Part shown: positions 24,312 through 33,051 of the stretch, one piece after another
Position numbering within the stretch: position 1 is the first letter of the stretch
Layout: the number at the start of each line of letters is the position of its first letter
DNA from: Acetobacterium fimetarium
GTDB taxonomy: Bacteria > Bacillota > Clostridia > Eubacteriales > Eubacteriaceae
DNA: 64,000 nt
Assembly: GCF_014284475.1 (NCBI RefSeq)
Contig: NZ_WJBC01000009.1
Coordinates: forward strand, 53,877-117,876
Direction: 5' to 3'
The notes under the pieces: generated by a model
The model's database searches: none
What the model was told of the DNA's origin: nothing
The model's input: only the letters and a program-made list of their open reading frames with translations
Translations under genes and position numbers: made by a program

Positions 24312-24479
24312 GTGATTAAAGGCATATTAATAGGCATCTGCAGTCAGGAAGATGGTCAGGGTATCGTTGAATACGTTTTTATTATTGCCGGCATAGCGTT
24401 AGCCACCATTGCCGCGATTGTGTTATTAGGCCCCACATTAGCAACATTTTTCACTGAAGTTAATACAGAATTAGCGTAA
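24312..24479 (+). CDS. flp: Flp-type pilin 1
   Basis: 55 residues, GTG start behind AGGAGAAAAAG. A short charged leader ends with EDG, the expected cleavage after Gly15, then QGIVEY with the Glu five residues into the mature chain, then one hydrophobic helix (VFIIAGIALATIAAIVLLG). This is the Flp/TadF-type type IVb pilin pattern, so it is probably the main pilus subunit or one of two. Confidence 0.9.
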   Translation: MIKGILIGICSQEDGQGIVEYVFIIAGIALATIAAIVLLGPTLATFFTEVNTELA

Positions 24480-24512
24480 ATAAAATGAGAATCAGATAAG
24501 GAGAAAGATGAA

Positions 24513-24677
24513 ATGAAAGACATGTTCAAAGGAATAATCAGAGAAGAAGACGGTCAGGGAATGGTAGAGTATGGATTGATCATTGCCGGCATCGCACTTG
24601 CCGCAATTGCGGCCATCTGGTTACTGGGCCCCACATTATCAACAATGTTCACCAACATCAATACAAAATTAACTTAA
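24513..24677 (+). CDS. flp: Flp-type pilin 2
   Basis: 54 residues, ATG 24513 behind AAGGAGAAAG; the earlier ATG at 24508 is followed at once by a stop. Leader MKDMFKGIIREEDG, cleavage after Gly, then QGMVEY and the helix GLIIAGIALAAIAAIWLLG. It is a tandem paralogue of pilin 1, with the same GPTL end. Two copies allow a mixed or stage-specific fibre. Confidence 0.92.
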   Translation: MKDMFKGIIREEDGQGMVEYGLIIAGIALAAIAAIWLLGPTLSTMFTNINTKLT

Positions 24678-24710
24678 ACTTGAAAAGAGCATTCATTAAG
24701 TATAACCACC

Positions 24711-24764
24711 GGCATATCAGCAATGTGCGTTGAACCAATCATTTACGTTGCGGATATGCCTTTT
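24711..24764 (+). terminator. Attenuating hairpin after the pilin genes
   Basis: A 13-bp stem with one mismatch (24711-24723 with 24748-24760) and only four T's. It probably lets part of the transcription pass, giving high pilin and lower machinery expression, and may protect the pilin mRNA from 3' decay. Confidence 0.6.
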
Positions 24765-24862
24765 ATGGTTAATATCAAACGAAATGGAGCATTCCAAATA
24801 TTTGTTAGACTAAACTTTTACTAAATAGAATGTCCGGAGCTTTTGGGTATCGGGGAGGAAAA

Positions 24863-25273
24863 ATGTTTGCGAATATAATCAGATGGGTAAAAAAAGAAGA
24901 AGGTCAGGCAGTTGTGGAGCTGGCGATAACGCTGCCGATTCTGATTATGATTTTGTGCGCAATCATCGACTTTGGATGGCTGTTCACAAACCAGAATAGC
25001 ATTGATAACTGCTCCCGGGAGGGGGCACGGTTTGCAATCGTTCATTCATCAAGCACAACCGCCATTGCCGACCACGTCCGCGCAGTTGCTCCGGATTATC
25101 TCGCTGATTCTTTGGTTATCAAAGTGACATTTACGAATTCTGCAAGTCCAAGGTTAGGAGATGTGAAGGTTGAAGTCAGCAGCGATGTCGATGTTCTGAC
25201 TCCCTTAACGGGCGTATTTGTTCAGGGTGACACGATGAACTTGAAATCATCCTCCACCATGAAGGTGGAATAA
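24863..25273 (+). CDS. TadE-like pseudopilin
   Basis: 136 residues from ATG 24863 behind GGGGAGG; an upstream ATG at 24830 has no ribosome binding site. Leader with KKEEGQAVVELAITLPILIMILCAIIDFGW: the EGQAVVE cleavage region and helix are the TadE signature. A small extracytoplasmic domain follows. TadE is a minor pilin processed by the same peptidase. Confidence 0.85.
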   Translation: MFANIIRWVKKEEGQAVVELAITLPILIMILCAIIDFGWLFTNQNSIDNCSREGARFAIVHSSSTTAIADHVRAVAPDYLADSLVIKVTFTNSASPRLGDVKVEVSSDVDVLTPLTGVFVQGDTMNLKSSSTMKVE

Positions 25274-25276
25274 GAA

Positions 25277-26104
25277 ATGCAAAAAAAAAGGGACTATTTT
25301 AAATTAAAAGCGCTTAGCGGCAGGCAGACGGCTGGAAAAACAGACTCTTTTTTTCAACTAAAAAAGAACAGAGATGACCCGCGAAGTGTTTTTCAAGCGG
25401 TTAATCGCATCCGGCAGTGTGAGAATGGCAATGTTGTCATCCTGGTTGCCGTTTCAATGGTCGTGATCATGATTATCCTGGCTTTGGTTATTGATTTGGG
25501 GCTAGCATATCTGAGCACCAATTATCAGCAGAAAGTAGCTGATGCAGCGGTATATTCGGCCGGCCGACTGCTTCCAATCGATACGGGTGATACCACTGCG
25601 ATCAATGAAATCAAAGACTCGGCCATTCACTATGCCAGTCTGAATGAGTTTGATGCTTTGCAAAGCGGTGATGTTACGCTGGGCAACGTCAAGAATGGGC
25701 AGTATACCGATATTAAGGTAACCGTGTCAAAAACAGTCGTCATGAATTTCGCCAGAGTTTTTGGGGTTGATTCGCTCAATATCAGCAGATCGGCAGTTGC
25801 GAAACTTTCACCAGTGATCAGGACGACGGGTGTTGCCCCGATCGGCGGTTCCGGTTGCACGGCTGATCACTACGAACCGTCCTGTCTCCGGATTGTCAAA
25901 GTGCCCATCTATTCGTATGGGATCGACAAAAAAACAATCGTCGTTGAGGGCTTTGCCGCCTTTCTGTTGGAATCGCAAACCAACGACGGCTATATTACCG
26001 GTACTTTCCTGAATATGGTATCTGACGGATCACCTTCCGGAGCCAACGTCGGCGAAGGTTCAGAAGCGGATTTTGGTTTATACAATTTATTATTATCGGA
26101 ATGA
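25277..26104 (+). CDS. Tad-domain pseudopilin (TadG-like)
   Basis: 275 residues, 3 bases after tadE. A basic N-terminal extension of about 50 residues precedes the Tad helix (ENGNVVILVAVSMVVIMIILALVIDLGLAYLS) and the family's YQQKVADAAVYSAGRLLP. The C-terminal 140 residues are an extracytoplasmic domain with a Cys pair (GSGCTADHYEPSCLR). It probably anchors or caps the fibre. The long cytoplasmic extension is unusual, or the start lies further in. Confidence 0.8.
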   Translation: MQKKRDYFKLKALSGRQTAGKTDSFFQLKKNRDDPRSVFQAVNRIRQCENGNVVILVAVSMVVIMIILALVIDLGLAYLSTNYQQKVADAAVYSAGRLLPIDTGDTTAINEIKDSAIHYASLNEFDALQSGDVTLGNVKNGQYTDIKVTVSKTVVMNFARVFGVDSLNISRSAVAKLSPVIRTTGVAPIGGSGCTADHYEPSCLRIVKVPIYSYGIDKKTIVVEGFAAFLLESQTNDGYITGTFLNMVSDGSPSGANVGEGSEADFGLYNLLLSE

Positions 26105-26170
26105 TAGAATCAGTCAAACATCGCATGATTTCAGACGATGATTTGATGATGCTGAAAAATGGAGAATTCA

Positions 26171-26833
26171 ATGAAAAAACTTATTCTTATTGCCTTAGCG
26201 GTTGCGATTATTACTGGTTTTGCGGTTTTTCAATTTGCTTCTTCGCTGCAAAACGGATCGAATCAAAAAACGCAGCCAGTGGTTGTTGCAACAAAAACGA
26301 TTCCAAAAGGTACAACAATATTACCGGAAATGGTTTTGGTAAAACAGCTGCCGGTCGATGCGGTTCATCCGTTGTCAATTGGCAACGTCGAGGATGTTGC
26401 TGGTCGCATCACGAAAGAAACGATTGAAGCTGATGAACAAGTGCTGACAAGCCGATTAAGTGATGTGAATCAGGAGAATAACAGTTTGTCATATGCAATT
26501 CCTACAAATTATCGGGCCGTGACGATTCAGACTGATGAAGTAGTTGGGGTAGCTGGCTATTTGACAAAAGGTGATCATGTCGATGTTGTGTCGACATCCA
26601 TATCCGGGGTGACGCAGTTTGTAGTGGAAAATGTTGAGATTCTGGAGATCGGATCGACAGCAACCAATAAAAATGGCGAAGATTATACTTCGGTTACCAT
26701 TGCTGTGCCGGTAGGAGATGTGACGAAATTGAGTTATTCATTGGTTTCTGACGTTGACACGGGGCTTTATCGTCTTGTTTTACGTTCACCAGTTGACAAT
26801 GGAATTGCAGGCCCTGTGACTTATACACCTTAG
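26171..26833 (+). CDS. cpaB: CpaB/RcpC pilus assembly protein (SAF domain)
   Basis: 220 residues from ATG 26171 behind GGAGAATTC. Signal anchor (LILIALAVAIITGFAVFQFA), SAF domain (VVVATKTIPKGTTILPEMVLVKQLP, about 40-100), and a second domain with RAVTIQTDEVVGVAGYLTKGDHVDVV. CpaB is the conserved extracytoplasmic assembly protein of Tad systems; in Gram-positives no secretin partner is needed, and none is seen. Confidence 0.88.
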   Translation: MKKLILIALAVAIITGFAVFQFASSLQNGSNQKTQPVVVATKTIPKGTTILPEMVLVKQLPVDAVHPLSIGNVEDVAGRITKETIEADEQVLTSRLSDVNQENNSLSYAIPTNYRAVTIQTDEVVGVAGYLTKGDHVDVVSTSISGVTQFVVENVEILEIGSTATNKNGEDYTSVTIAVPVGDVTKLSYSLVSDVDTGLYRLVLRSPVDNGIAGPVTYTP

Positions 26834-26892
26834 TGTTGCGAATAAATAGACGTGTGATAATCGCGGCTTTTCAAATGAAATGAGGGATGGTT

Positions 26893-28038
26893 GTGGAAAA
26901 AATCAAGGTAATGATTATCGGCAATAACGATAATCGAATATATGAAATAAAAAGCCTGCTGCGAACCGACAGAATCGCGTTTGTCGGCTTTTCGAAGCAA
27001 GATAAAATAGCGCTTGAAAAGGCCGTTGGATTGAAACCCAATGTCATTCTGTTGCAGTGTGATGATGACTATCGTGATGCCATCGATTTAGCAAAAAAAA
27101 TCTATATGAAAATGCCGGGCTGTGCCGTCATCTTTCTGTGCGATTATTTTGATGGATCGATGATTGAAGAAGTGATGCTGGCCGGTGTGCGCAAAGTTTT
27201 ACAACTTCCCATTGACGTAAAGATATTAATGGAAAATATCGAAATCGCTTATAATATTGAAAAATCACGGCTGGAAAATGCTGATTTAACGACTGCCAAT
27301 ATGCAGTCCCGGATCATCACGGTTTTCGGCGCCAAGGGCGGTATCGGAAAAACGACGATAGCCGTAAACCTGGCTGTTCTGCTTGCTAAAATGGGGAAAA
27401 AGGTCGCCATCATCGATGCGGACCTGCAGTTTGGTGATGTGAATGTATATTTTGACATCGATCCCAAGGATACAATCGCCGAACTGTCCCAGGGAAAAGA
27501 CTCGGGAAATATCGATGCAATCAAACGCATCATGGCGCTGCACTTTTCCGGCGTCAGCGTCGTGTGCGCCCCCAAAAGCCCTGAATATGCCGAGTACGTC
27601 ACTGCCACTATCGTTGAAACGATGATCAACACGATGCGACCGTATTACGATTATGTTTTAGTTGATACCGCACCGCAGTTTAATGATGTGACCATGGCCG
27701 CCATTGAGAATGCCAATCTGGTGCTGCTGGTTGCCGCTCCCGATATATCAACGTTGCGGAATACCAAAATAAGCCTGAATATTCTTGAATCGCTGCAGCA
27801 GCGGGAGAAGACGGAAATCATTGTCAATCGATTGACCAAGGGGATGATCAGCATCAAAGATATGCAGCGGGTGCTTGGCGTGCAGGTGAAAAATACCATC
27901 GCTTTGGATTTTAAAATCGCTGCGAACTGTCACAACAAGGGACTTCCGATTGTACTGGATTCGCCGAAATCCGAGATTGGAAAAGATCTGGTCAAACTGG
28001 CCAAAAATGTCGTGAGCATGATTGATGATAATGTATAA
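26893..28038 (+). CDS. cpaE: CpaE/TadZ pilus localisation ATPase
   Basis: 381 residues. A receiver-like N-terminal domain lacking a clear phospho-acceptor context is followed by a MinD/ParA-type ATPase: deviant Walker A FGAKGGIGKTTIAVNLA, DADLQFGDV and VLVDTAPQFND. TadZ/CpaE places the pilus machine, often at the pole. I favour GTG 26893, correctly spaced from GAGGG, over ATG 26887, which touches it. Confidence 0.9.
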   Translation: MEKIKVMIIGNNDNRIYEIKSLLRTDRIAFVGFSKQDKIALEKAVGLKPNVILLQCDDDYRDAIDLAKKIYMKMPGCAVIFLCDYFDGSMIEEVMLAGVRKVLQLPIDVKILMENIEIAYNIEKSRLENADLTTANMQSRIITVFGAKGGIGKTTIAVNLAVLLAKMGKKVAIIDADLQFGDVNVYFDIDPKDTIAELSQGKDSGNIDAIKRIMALHFSGVSVVCAPKSPEYAEYVTATIVETMINTMRPYYDYVLVDTAPQFNDVTMAAIENANLVLLVAAPDISTLRNTKISLNILESLQQREKTEIIVNRLTKGMISIKDMQRVLGVQVKNTIALDFKIAANCHNKGLPIVLDSPKSEIGKDLVKLAKNVVSMIDDNV

Positions 28039-28067
28039 TTTAGAAAAGAAATAGATGAGGTAAAACG

Positions 28068-29411
28068 ATGGGACTACTGGAAAAGATGGAGCAGCAGCGA
28101 CAGGGTCAAAAAGAGAAAGTTCCGGATGAAGGGAAAAGGGACAGTCACTACGTTGATATTCACGAAGATTTAAAAAATCGGGTTCATCAGGAAGTCATCA
28201 ATGAAATAAATGACAGCAAGATCGAATCAGTCGGTCGGGACAACACGGTAGAAATTCTGAAAATTCTGGAAGACGTCATGGCGGTTGAAGCGGAACACAT
28301 CAATAATCGCGACCGAACAAAAATGACGGAAGAATTGCTCAACGAGATTATCGGCTATGGTCCGCTGGAAAAACTCCTCAGCGATCCGGATATCACAGAG
28401 ATCATGGTTAACGGTTATGATCGTATTTATATAGAAAAAAAGGGAAAAATTCAGTTGTCGGGCGTTGTTTTCAGAGATGATCAGCATGTCATGAATGTCA
28501 TTGACCGGATTGTATCATCAGTCGGTCGACATATTGATGAATCAAGCCCGATGGTGGATGCGCGACTGCAGGATGGATCCCGAGTGAATGTGGTCATTCC
28601 ACCGCTTTCGCTGGTTGGGCCCGTCATCACCATTCGTAAGTTCTCAAAAACACCGATTACCGTGGAACAGCTGATGGAGTTTGGCTCCATTTCAAAAAAA
28701 ATGGTGGCTTTTTTGGAAGCGTGTGTCAAAGGGAAACTCAATATTATCGTTTCCGGAGGAACCGGCAGCGGAAAAACCACGATGCTCAATGTGCTGTCCA
28801 GTTTTATTCCCAACAATGAGCGCATTATTACAATCGAAGATTCGGCAGAACTTCAGCTGCTGCAGGACCATGTCATCACGTTGGAGAGCCGGCCGGCCAA
28901 TCTCGAAGGCAGAGGCAAAGTTTCGATCCGGGAGCTGGTTGTCAACGCGCTGAGAATGAGACCGGACCGAATTATTGTCGGTGAGGTTCGTTCAGCAGAA
29001 ACCATTGATATGCTTCAAGCCATGAACACCGGGCATGATGGTTCACTGACAACCATTCATGCCAATACGCCGCGTGACTCCATGTCGAGAATCGAAACGA
29101 TGGTGCTGATGTCCGGCATGGATTTGCCGCTTCGGGCAATCAGGGATCAGACCACTTCGGCCATTGATATCATTATCCAGCAATCGCGGCTGCGGGATGG
29201 AACCCGAAAAGTGGTCAACATTACCGAAGTCAATGGCCTGGAAGGCGAAGTCGTTGTCATGCAGGATATTTTCAACTATGAAATGACCGGGCAACTGGAC
29301 AGTGACGGAAAATTCAAAGGCCGGTTCCGGAGCCTCGGTATCAAACCACGGTGTCTGGATAAAATTATGCATAATGGTGTCAAAGTCAATGACGACTGGT
29401 TTATTGAATAA
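28068..29411 (+). CDS. cpaF: CpaF/TadA secretion ATPase
   Basis: 447 residues. Type II/IV secretion ATPase with LLSDPDITEIMVNGYDRIYIE at the N-terminal domain, Walker A SGGTGSGKTTMLN (about 226-238), Asp box ITIEDSAELQL, the His-box region TGHDGSLTTIHANTPRD and Walker B MRPDRIIVGEVR. The hexamer drives pilus assembly (and possibly retraction) with TadB and TadC encoded next. Confidence 0.95.
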   Translation: MGLLEKMEQQRQGQKEKVPDEGKRDSHYVDIHEDLKNRVHQEVINEINDSKIESVGRDNTVEILKILEDVMAVEAEHINNRDRTKMTEELLNEIIGYGPLEKLLSDPDITEIMVNGYDRIYIEKKGKIQLSGVVFRDDQHVMNVIDRIVSSVGRHIDESSPMVDARLQDGSRVNVVIPPLSLVGPVITIRKFSKTPITVEQLMEFGSISKKMVAFLEACVKGKLNIIVSGGTGSGKTTMLNVLSSFIPNNERIITIEDSAELQLLQDHVITLESRPANLEGRGKVSIRELVVNALRMRPDRIIVGEVRSAETIDMLQAMNTGHDGSLTTIHANTPRDSMSRIETMVLMSGMDLPLRAIRDQTTSAIDIIIQQSRLRDGTRKVVNITEVNGLEGEVVVMQDIFNYEMTGQLDSDGKFKGRFRSLGIKPRCLDKIMHNGVKVNDDWFIE

Positions 29412-29449
29412 ACCGGATGCGGAAAGGGATCATCAACTAGGTAAAAAAA

Positions 29450-30391
29450 ATGAATGCATTTTCCATCGCTTTAATTGTCGCGGCCGGTGTTTTTGTTCTC
29501 GTGCTGACACTGTTGTCTTTTCTGTTTAGGGAAAAGCGCCACATGCAAAACAGAATTGACAAAATAACGGATCTGCATAAAGTGGATCTGCTGGCTCAAA
29601 TAAAACAAAAAAGAAAACGCAACGGCGTGGATGATTCAAAGATCAAAATGCTGAAGAAACTCGAAAATGACTTATCCATGTCGGGAATTCTAATGAGACC
29701 GTCTGAGTTCCTGATGATCTGGGTTGTGATGGCGTTTGTGCCGTCAATCCTGCTGATCCTCTTAAGTCACAATCTTATTCTGGCACTGATTGCATTACTG
29801 ATCGGTGTTTTTATTCCACCCTTTTATGTGCATAAAAAACAAGTCAAGCGGGTTGAACTATTTGAACAGCAGCTGGTGGATGCCATCAGCATCATGAGCA
29901 GCTGTTTAAAAGCGGGATTGACATTTCAGCAGGCACTTGTCAGCATTTCAACAGAAATGCCGGAACCGATATCGGGTGAATTTGGACGCGTCGTAAAGGA
30001 ACTGAAGCTGGGCAGCTCAATTGAGACCTCGCTGACAAAACTCTCGGAAAAAATAAACAGTCAGAATTTTATGATGATCGTGTCGGCAATTTTGATTCAG
30101 CGTCAAACCGGTGGCAATCTATCCGAAATCTTAACCAATATTTCCGGAACCATCAAGGAACGGTTTAAAATAAAAAATGAAATCAAGGTACTGACTGCGA
30201 CGGGAAGAACATCAGGGATGGTGGTTGGTCTGATGCCGATTTTTATTATCCTGATATTTTTGCTGTTCAACCCAAGCTACGTGACCATTTTCTTTGAGTC
30301 GAATCTTGGCATCATGATGCTGGTGGTTGCGGTGGCGATGGAAGCCATTGGCTACCTGGTGATTCGAAAAATTGTTGATATAAAGTTTTAA
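29450..30391 (+). CDS. tadB: TadB inner-membrane platform protein
   Basis: 313 residues with the T2SSF domain (EQQLVDAISIMSSCLKAGLTFQQALVSISTEMPEPISGEFGRVVKELKLG, about 140-270) and helices at both ends. It partners TadC as the membrane platform for the TadA motor. It lies 38 bases after cpaF. Confidence 0.92.
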   Translation: MNAFSIALIVAAGVFVLVLTLLSFLFREKRHMQNRIDKITDLHKVDLLAQIKQKRKRNGVDDSKIKMLKKLENDLSMSGILMRPSEFLMIWVVMAFVPSILLILLSHNLILALIALLIGVFIPPFYVHKKQVKRVELFEQQLVDAISIMSSCLKAGLTFQQALVSISTEMPEPISGEFGRVVKELKLGSSIETSLTKLSEKINSQNFMMIVSAILIQRQTGGNLSEILTNISGTIKERFKIKNEIKVLTATGRTSGMVVGLMPIFIILIFLLFNPSYVTIFFESNLGIMMLVVAVAMEAIGYLVIRKIVDIKF

Positions 30392-30417
30392 ATCAAAGTT
30401 GATGAAAAGAGGTCAGG

Positions 30418-31341
30418 ATGATGATACTATTAACAATAAGCGGATCTTTGCTTGCGTTTGTGCTGACGATGATTCTTTTTTACAGTAAAGGAAAGACCAT
30501 TGATACCAAAAGCAGACGGCTTGACTTGATCCGGAAAAGAAACCGGCCGGCGCTGGATGATGAGTTTGAGAAACCGTTTTTTCAAAGGGTCATCCTGCCA
30601 TTGTACAATTCAATCATTAAGCGTTTGTCTGGTCTTTTTCCAAAGAAAAAAGGAAACAATACGCAGAAGATTGAGACAAATCTGCGGCTGGCGGGTTTGC
30701 ATCTCGCCGTCAATGAATACAATGCGGCAAGACTGGTTTTTTCAGGAGTCGTTGTATTGGCGACAATTATATTGATGGCCTTCGTGAGATTGGGATTGGC
30801 TCTTGAGGCTTTGATCGTGTTGTTAAGTGTTCTGTTTTCACTAATCATACCGACGTTATTTCTTAAGCTGAAAATCACCAAGCGACAGGGCGCGATCGCC
30901 AATGAGATGCCGGATGTGATGGATCTTTTGTGTGTATCGATGGAAGCGGGACTGGGGTTTGATGCCGCAATGGTGAAAATAGGTGAACGCTTAAGCGGTG
31001 TGCTGGTAGCCGAGCTGAATATTGCGCAAACCGAGATTAACTATGGAAAACCGCGACGGGAGGCACTCAAAAGCCTCGCGGAGAGAAATTCGGTTGAAGA
31101 ATTGAAGACCTTTGTGGGTTCGATTATTCAGGCAGAGCAACTGGGGATTCCCATCAATCAGGTGCTGAAAGCTCAGGCCGAAGAACTGCGGATCAAGAGA
31201 AGACAAAGAGCGGAAGAAAAAGCAATGAAGGCGCCGGTAAAGATGATGATTCCGCTGGTCGTTTTTGTGCTACCCGTTCTATTTATTGTGTTATTGGGCC
31301 CGACCATCTTGCAGGTGATTGATCAATTCGGAGGCATTTAG
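30418..31341 (+). CDS. tadC: TadC inner-membrane platform protein
   Basis: 307 residues with the second T2SSF copy (IANEMPDVMDLLCVSMEAGLGFDAAMVKIGERLSG...YGKPRREALKSLAERN), a helix pair at about 100-145 and a C-terminal helix (MIPLVVFVLPVLFIVLLGPT). GAGGT lies before ATG 30418. Works with TadB. Confidence 0.92.
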   Translation: MMILLTISGSLLAFVLTMILFYSKGKTIDTKSRRLDLIRKRNRPALDDEFEKPFFQRVILPLYNSIIKRLSGLFPKKKGNNTQKIETNLRLAGLHLAVNEYNAARLVFSGVVVLATIILMAFVRLGLALEALIVLLSVLFSLIIPTLFLKLKITKRQGAIANEMPDVMDLLCVSMEAGLGFDAAMVKIGERLSGVLVAELNIAQTEINYGKPRREALKSLAERNSVEELKTFVGSIIQAEQLGIPINQVLKAQAEELRIKRRQRAEEKAMKAPVKMMIPLVVFVLPVLFIVLLGPTILQVIDQFGGI

Positions 31342-31343
31342 AC

Positions 31344-31715
31344 ATGGAAATTTATCAGGCAATTCGCGACGATATCGTGCTTTTTACAAAGGTGAAGCTG
31401 GCGAATGATTTTTTTACCAGACTGGTTGGACTTTTAAAAACAAAATCACTGGATTCGCAACAAGGTCTGTTGCTCAAAAAATGCCGGCAAGTGCATACTT
31501 TTGGAATGAAGTTTAACATCGATGTCGTTTTTTTATCGCGTGAAGGCGAAATACTGGATCTGGAAAAAAACATGGTCCCTGGCCGGATCAGCCGTCACGT
31601 CAAAGAAGCATACTGGGTCCTTGAACTTGAATCCGGGGCGGTGGCCAGACAGAAGCTGGAAACACATCAAAAAATCACGTTTACAAAGGCAAATGCAGCT
31701 ATAGGAGGAAAATGA
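31344..31715 (+). CDS. DUF192 protein in the pilus operon
   Basis: 123 residues, 2 bases after tadC. The DUF192 signature is RLVGLLKTKSLDSQQGLLLKKCRQVHTFGMKFNIDVVFLSREGEIL followed by VLELESGAVAR. The small beta-barrel family has no known activity. It recurs near Tad genes in other bacteria, which suggests a role in pilus maturation. It overlaps no neighbour and has GAGG upstream within tadC. Confidence 0.85.
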   Translation: MEIYQAIRDDIVLFTKVKLANDFFTRLVGLLKTKSLDSQQGLLLKKCRQVHTFGMKFNIDVVFLSREGEILDLEKNMVPGRISRHVKEAYWVLELESGAVARQKLETHQKITFTKANAAIGGK

Positions 31716-31716
31716 A

Positions 31717-32901
31717 ATGTCCAAAAAAACAGATCAGATGACACTAAATCAACTAAGGGACGAAGCTCAGGAAAAGCATACTGAAGTTCCATTCAAAAAG
31801 AAATTTCTGGGAGGGTATAACGCGAAGCAGGTATCGGAATATATTGAAAACCTGACGGAAAATTTGCAAAATGCGGAGGAGTCGTTTAATAATCGATTGG
31901 ATGAATATGCTTCCATGACAATCATGTTGAAACAGGAACGAGACCAGTATGGGGAAATGTTCAACAGCTGCAAAGATTCAAAAGTTGAACTGGAAGCTCA
32001 AATTGACAGCTTGACAAAAGAAAACCAAGAATTGAAACAAGAAGCAAATATTTATCAGGAAAAAAATCACCTGTACGATGAGATCGCCGTTCAAAATCTG
32101 CAATTGAAAAGTGAACTAAATGAAAACAGAAATTACGAACAGGAATGCGAGAATCTGAAGGAGCAGCTTGATCAGGTGAAATTAATGGTTAAGGATCTTA
32201 GTTGCGAGCTTGAAAACTATTCAAAATCCGAGTTGTCGGAAGCGGAATATGAGAACTTACTGGCGGAAAAAGAGGCGTTAAAAATGCAGGCTGAAGCAGC
32301 AGCTGGTGAAAGAAATACCCTGATAGCTGAAAACGAGCGGTTAAAAGAACAGGTTGAAACAGTGGCCAGGGAAAGAAACATCCTGCTGGCTGAAAAAGAA
32401 CAGTTGCAGGAACAGTATGAAGCTTCACCGGAAAGAAGTGGGCTGCGCTCTGAAAATAAAGTCCTGAAGGAACAGTATGAGGAAATTGTCAGAGAAAAAA
32501 GTACCCTGTTGGCCGAAAACAGTGTTTTAACGGAACAAAACAGAAGACTGTCGAATGATTTGCGGGAATTCAATCAAAAGAACGAAGAATTAATGGATAT
32601 CACCACAAAAATAAAATTGAATACCCAGAAAATAATTGCCGAATTTGAGTCCCGGGCTTACGAATACTCACAAAAACGCCAAAGAAACATCGATAAGATT
32701 TCTGAAAGCATCAAGAGGACCTTGGATATTTTAAAGTATGAAAAAGAAGACGTCAGCTTGCTGATTGGCAGAACGTTTGAAAACACTAATCGGCTTGATG
32801 ATGAAGATCACGGGGATAAAGAAGCTGATTACAATAAAGAGGACGCCGTAATTAATGAACAAGAGCAAAAGCCTGAAGATGAGATTTTAAATATAATCTA
32901 G
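31717..32901 (+). CDS. DivIVA-like coiled-coil protein
   Basis: 394 residues. Residues about 25-45 (VPFKKKFLGGYNAKQVSEYIENL) match the membrane-binding start of DivIVA/GpsB proteins; the rest is nearly continuous coiled coil. Residues about 176-275 form four to five repeats of 21 residues, of the type RNxLLAExExLKEQxExxARE, equal to three heptads. The C-terminus is acidic. It starts one base after the DUF192 stop, so it belongs to the Tad operon. DivIVA proteins mark curved or polar membrane; here it may anchor the pilus machine together with CpaE (inference). Confidence 0.75.
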   Translation: MSKKTDQMTLNQLRDEAQEKHTEVPFKKKFLGGYNAKQVSEYIENLTENLQNAEESFNNRLDEYASMTIMLKQERDQYGEMFNSCKDSKVELEAQIDSLTKENQELKQEANIYQEKNHLYDEIAVQNLQLKSELNENRNYEQECENLKEQLDQVKLMVKDLSCELENYSKSELSEAEYENLLAEKEALKMQAEAAAGERNTLIAENERLKEQVETVARERNILLAEKEQLQEQYEASPERSGLRSENKVLKEQYEEIVREKSTLLAENSVLTEQNRRLSNDLREFNQKNEELMDITTKIKLNTQKIIAEFESRAYEYSQKRQRNIDKISESIKRTLDILKYEKEDVSLLIGRTFENTNRLDDEDHGDKEADYNKEDAVINEQEQKPEDEILNII

Positions 32902-33051
32902 ATGCTTCAGAACGCGTCTGTGATCATGGCTCCTGCAAGCAAATAAAAATGACGTAATGGCAACTATATTTCTGGAAATATACTCTTCTGCTTGATTAGT
33001 TGATGAATCTGTATTAATATGTTATCGACACTAAAAAAAGGAGTAGAGGGA

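Noticed and set aside
26101..26427. 108-residue plus-strand frame at the start of cpaB
   Set aside because: Out of frame with cpaB, no ribosome binding site, and the product is an unlikely Cys-rich string.
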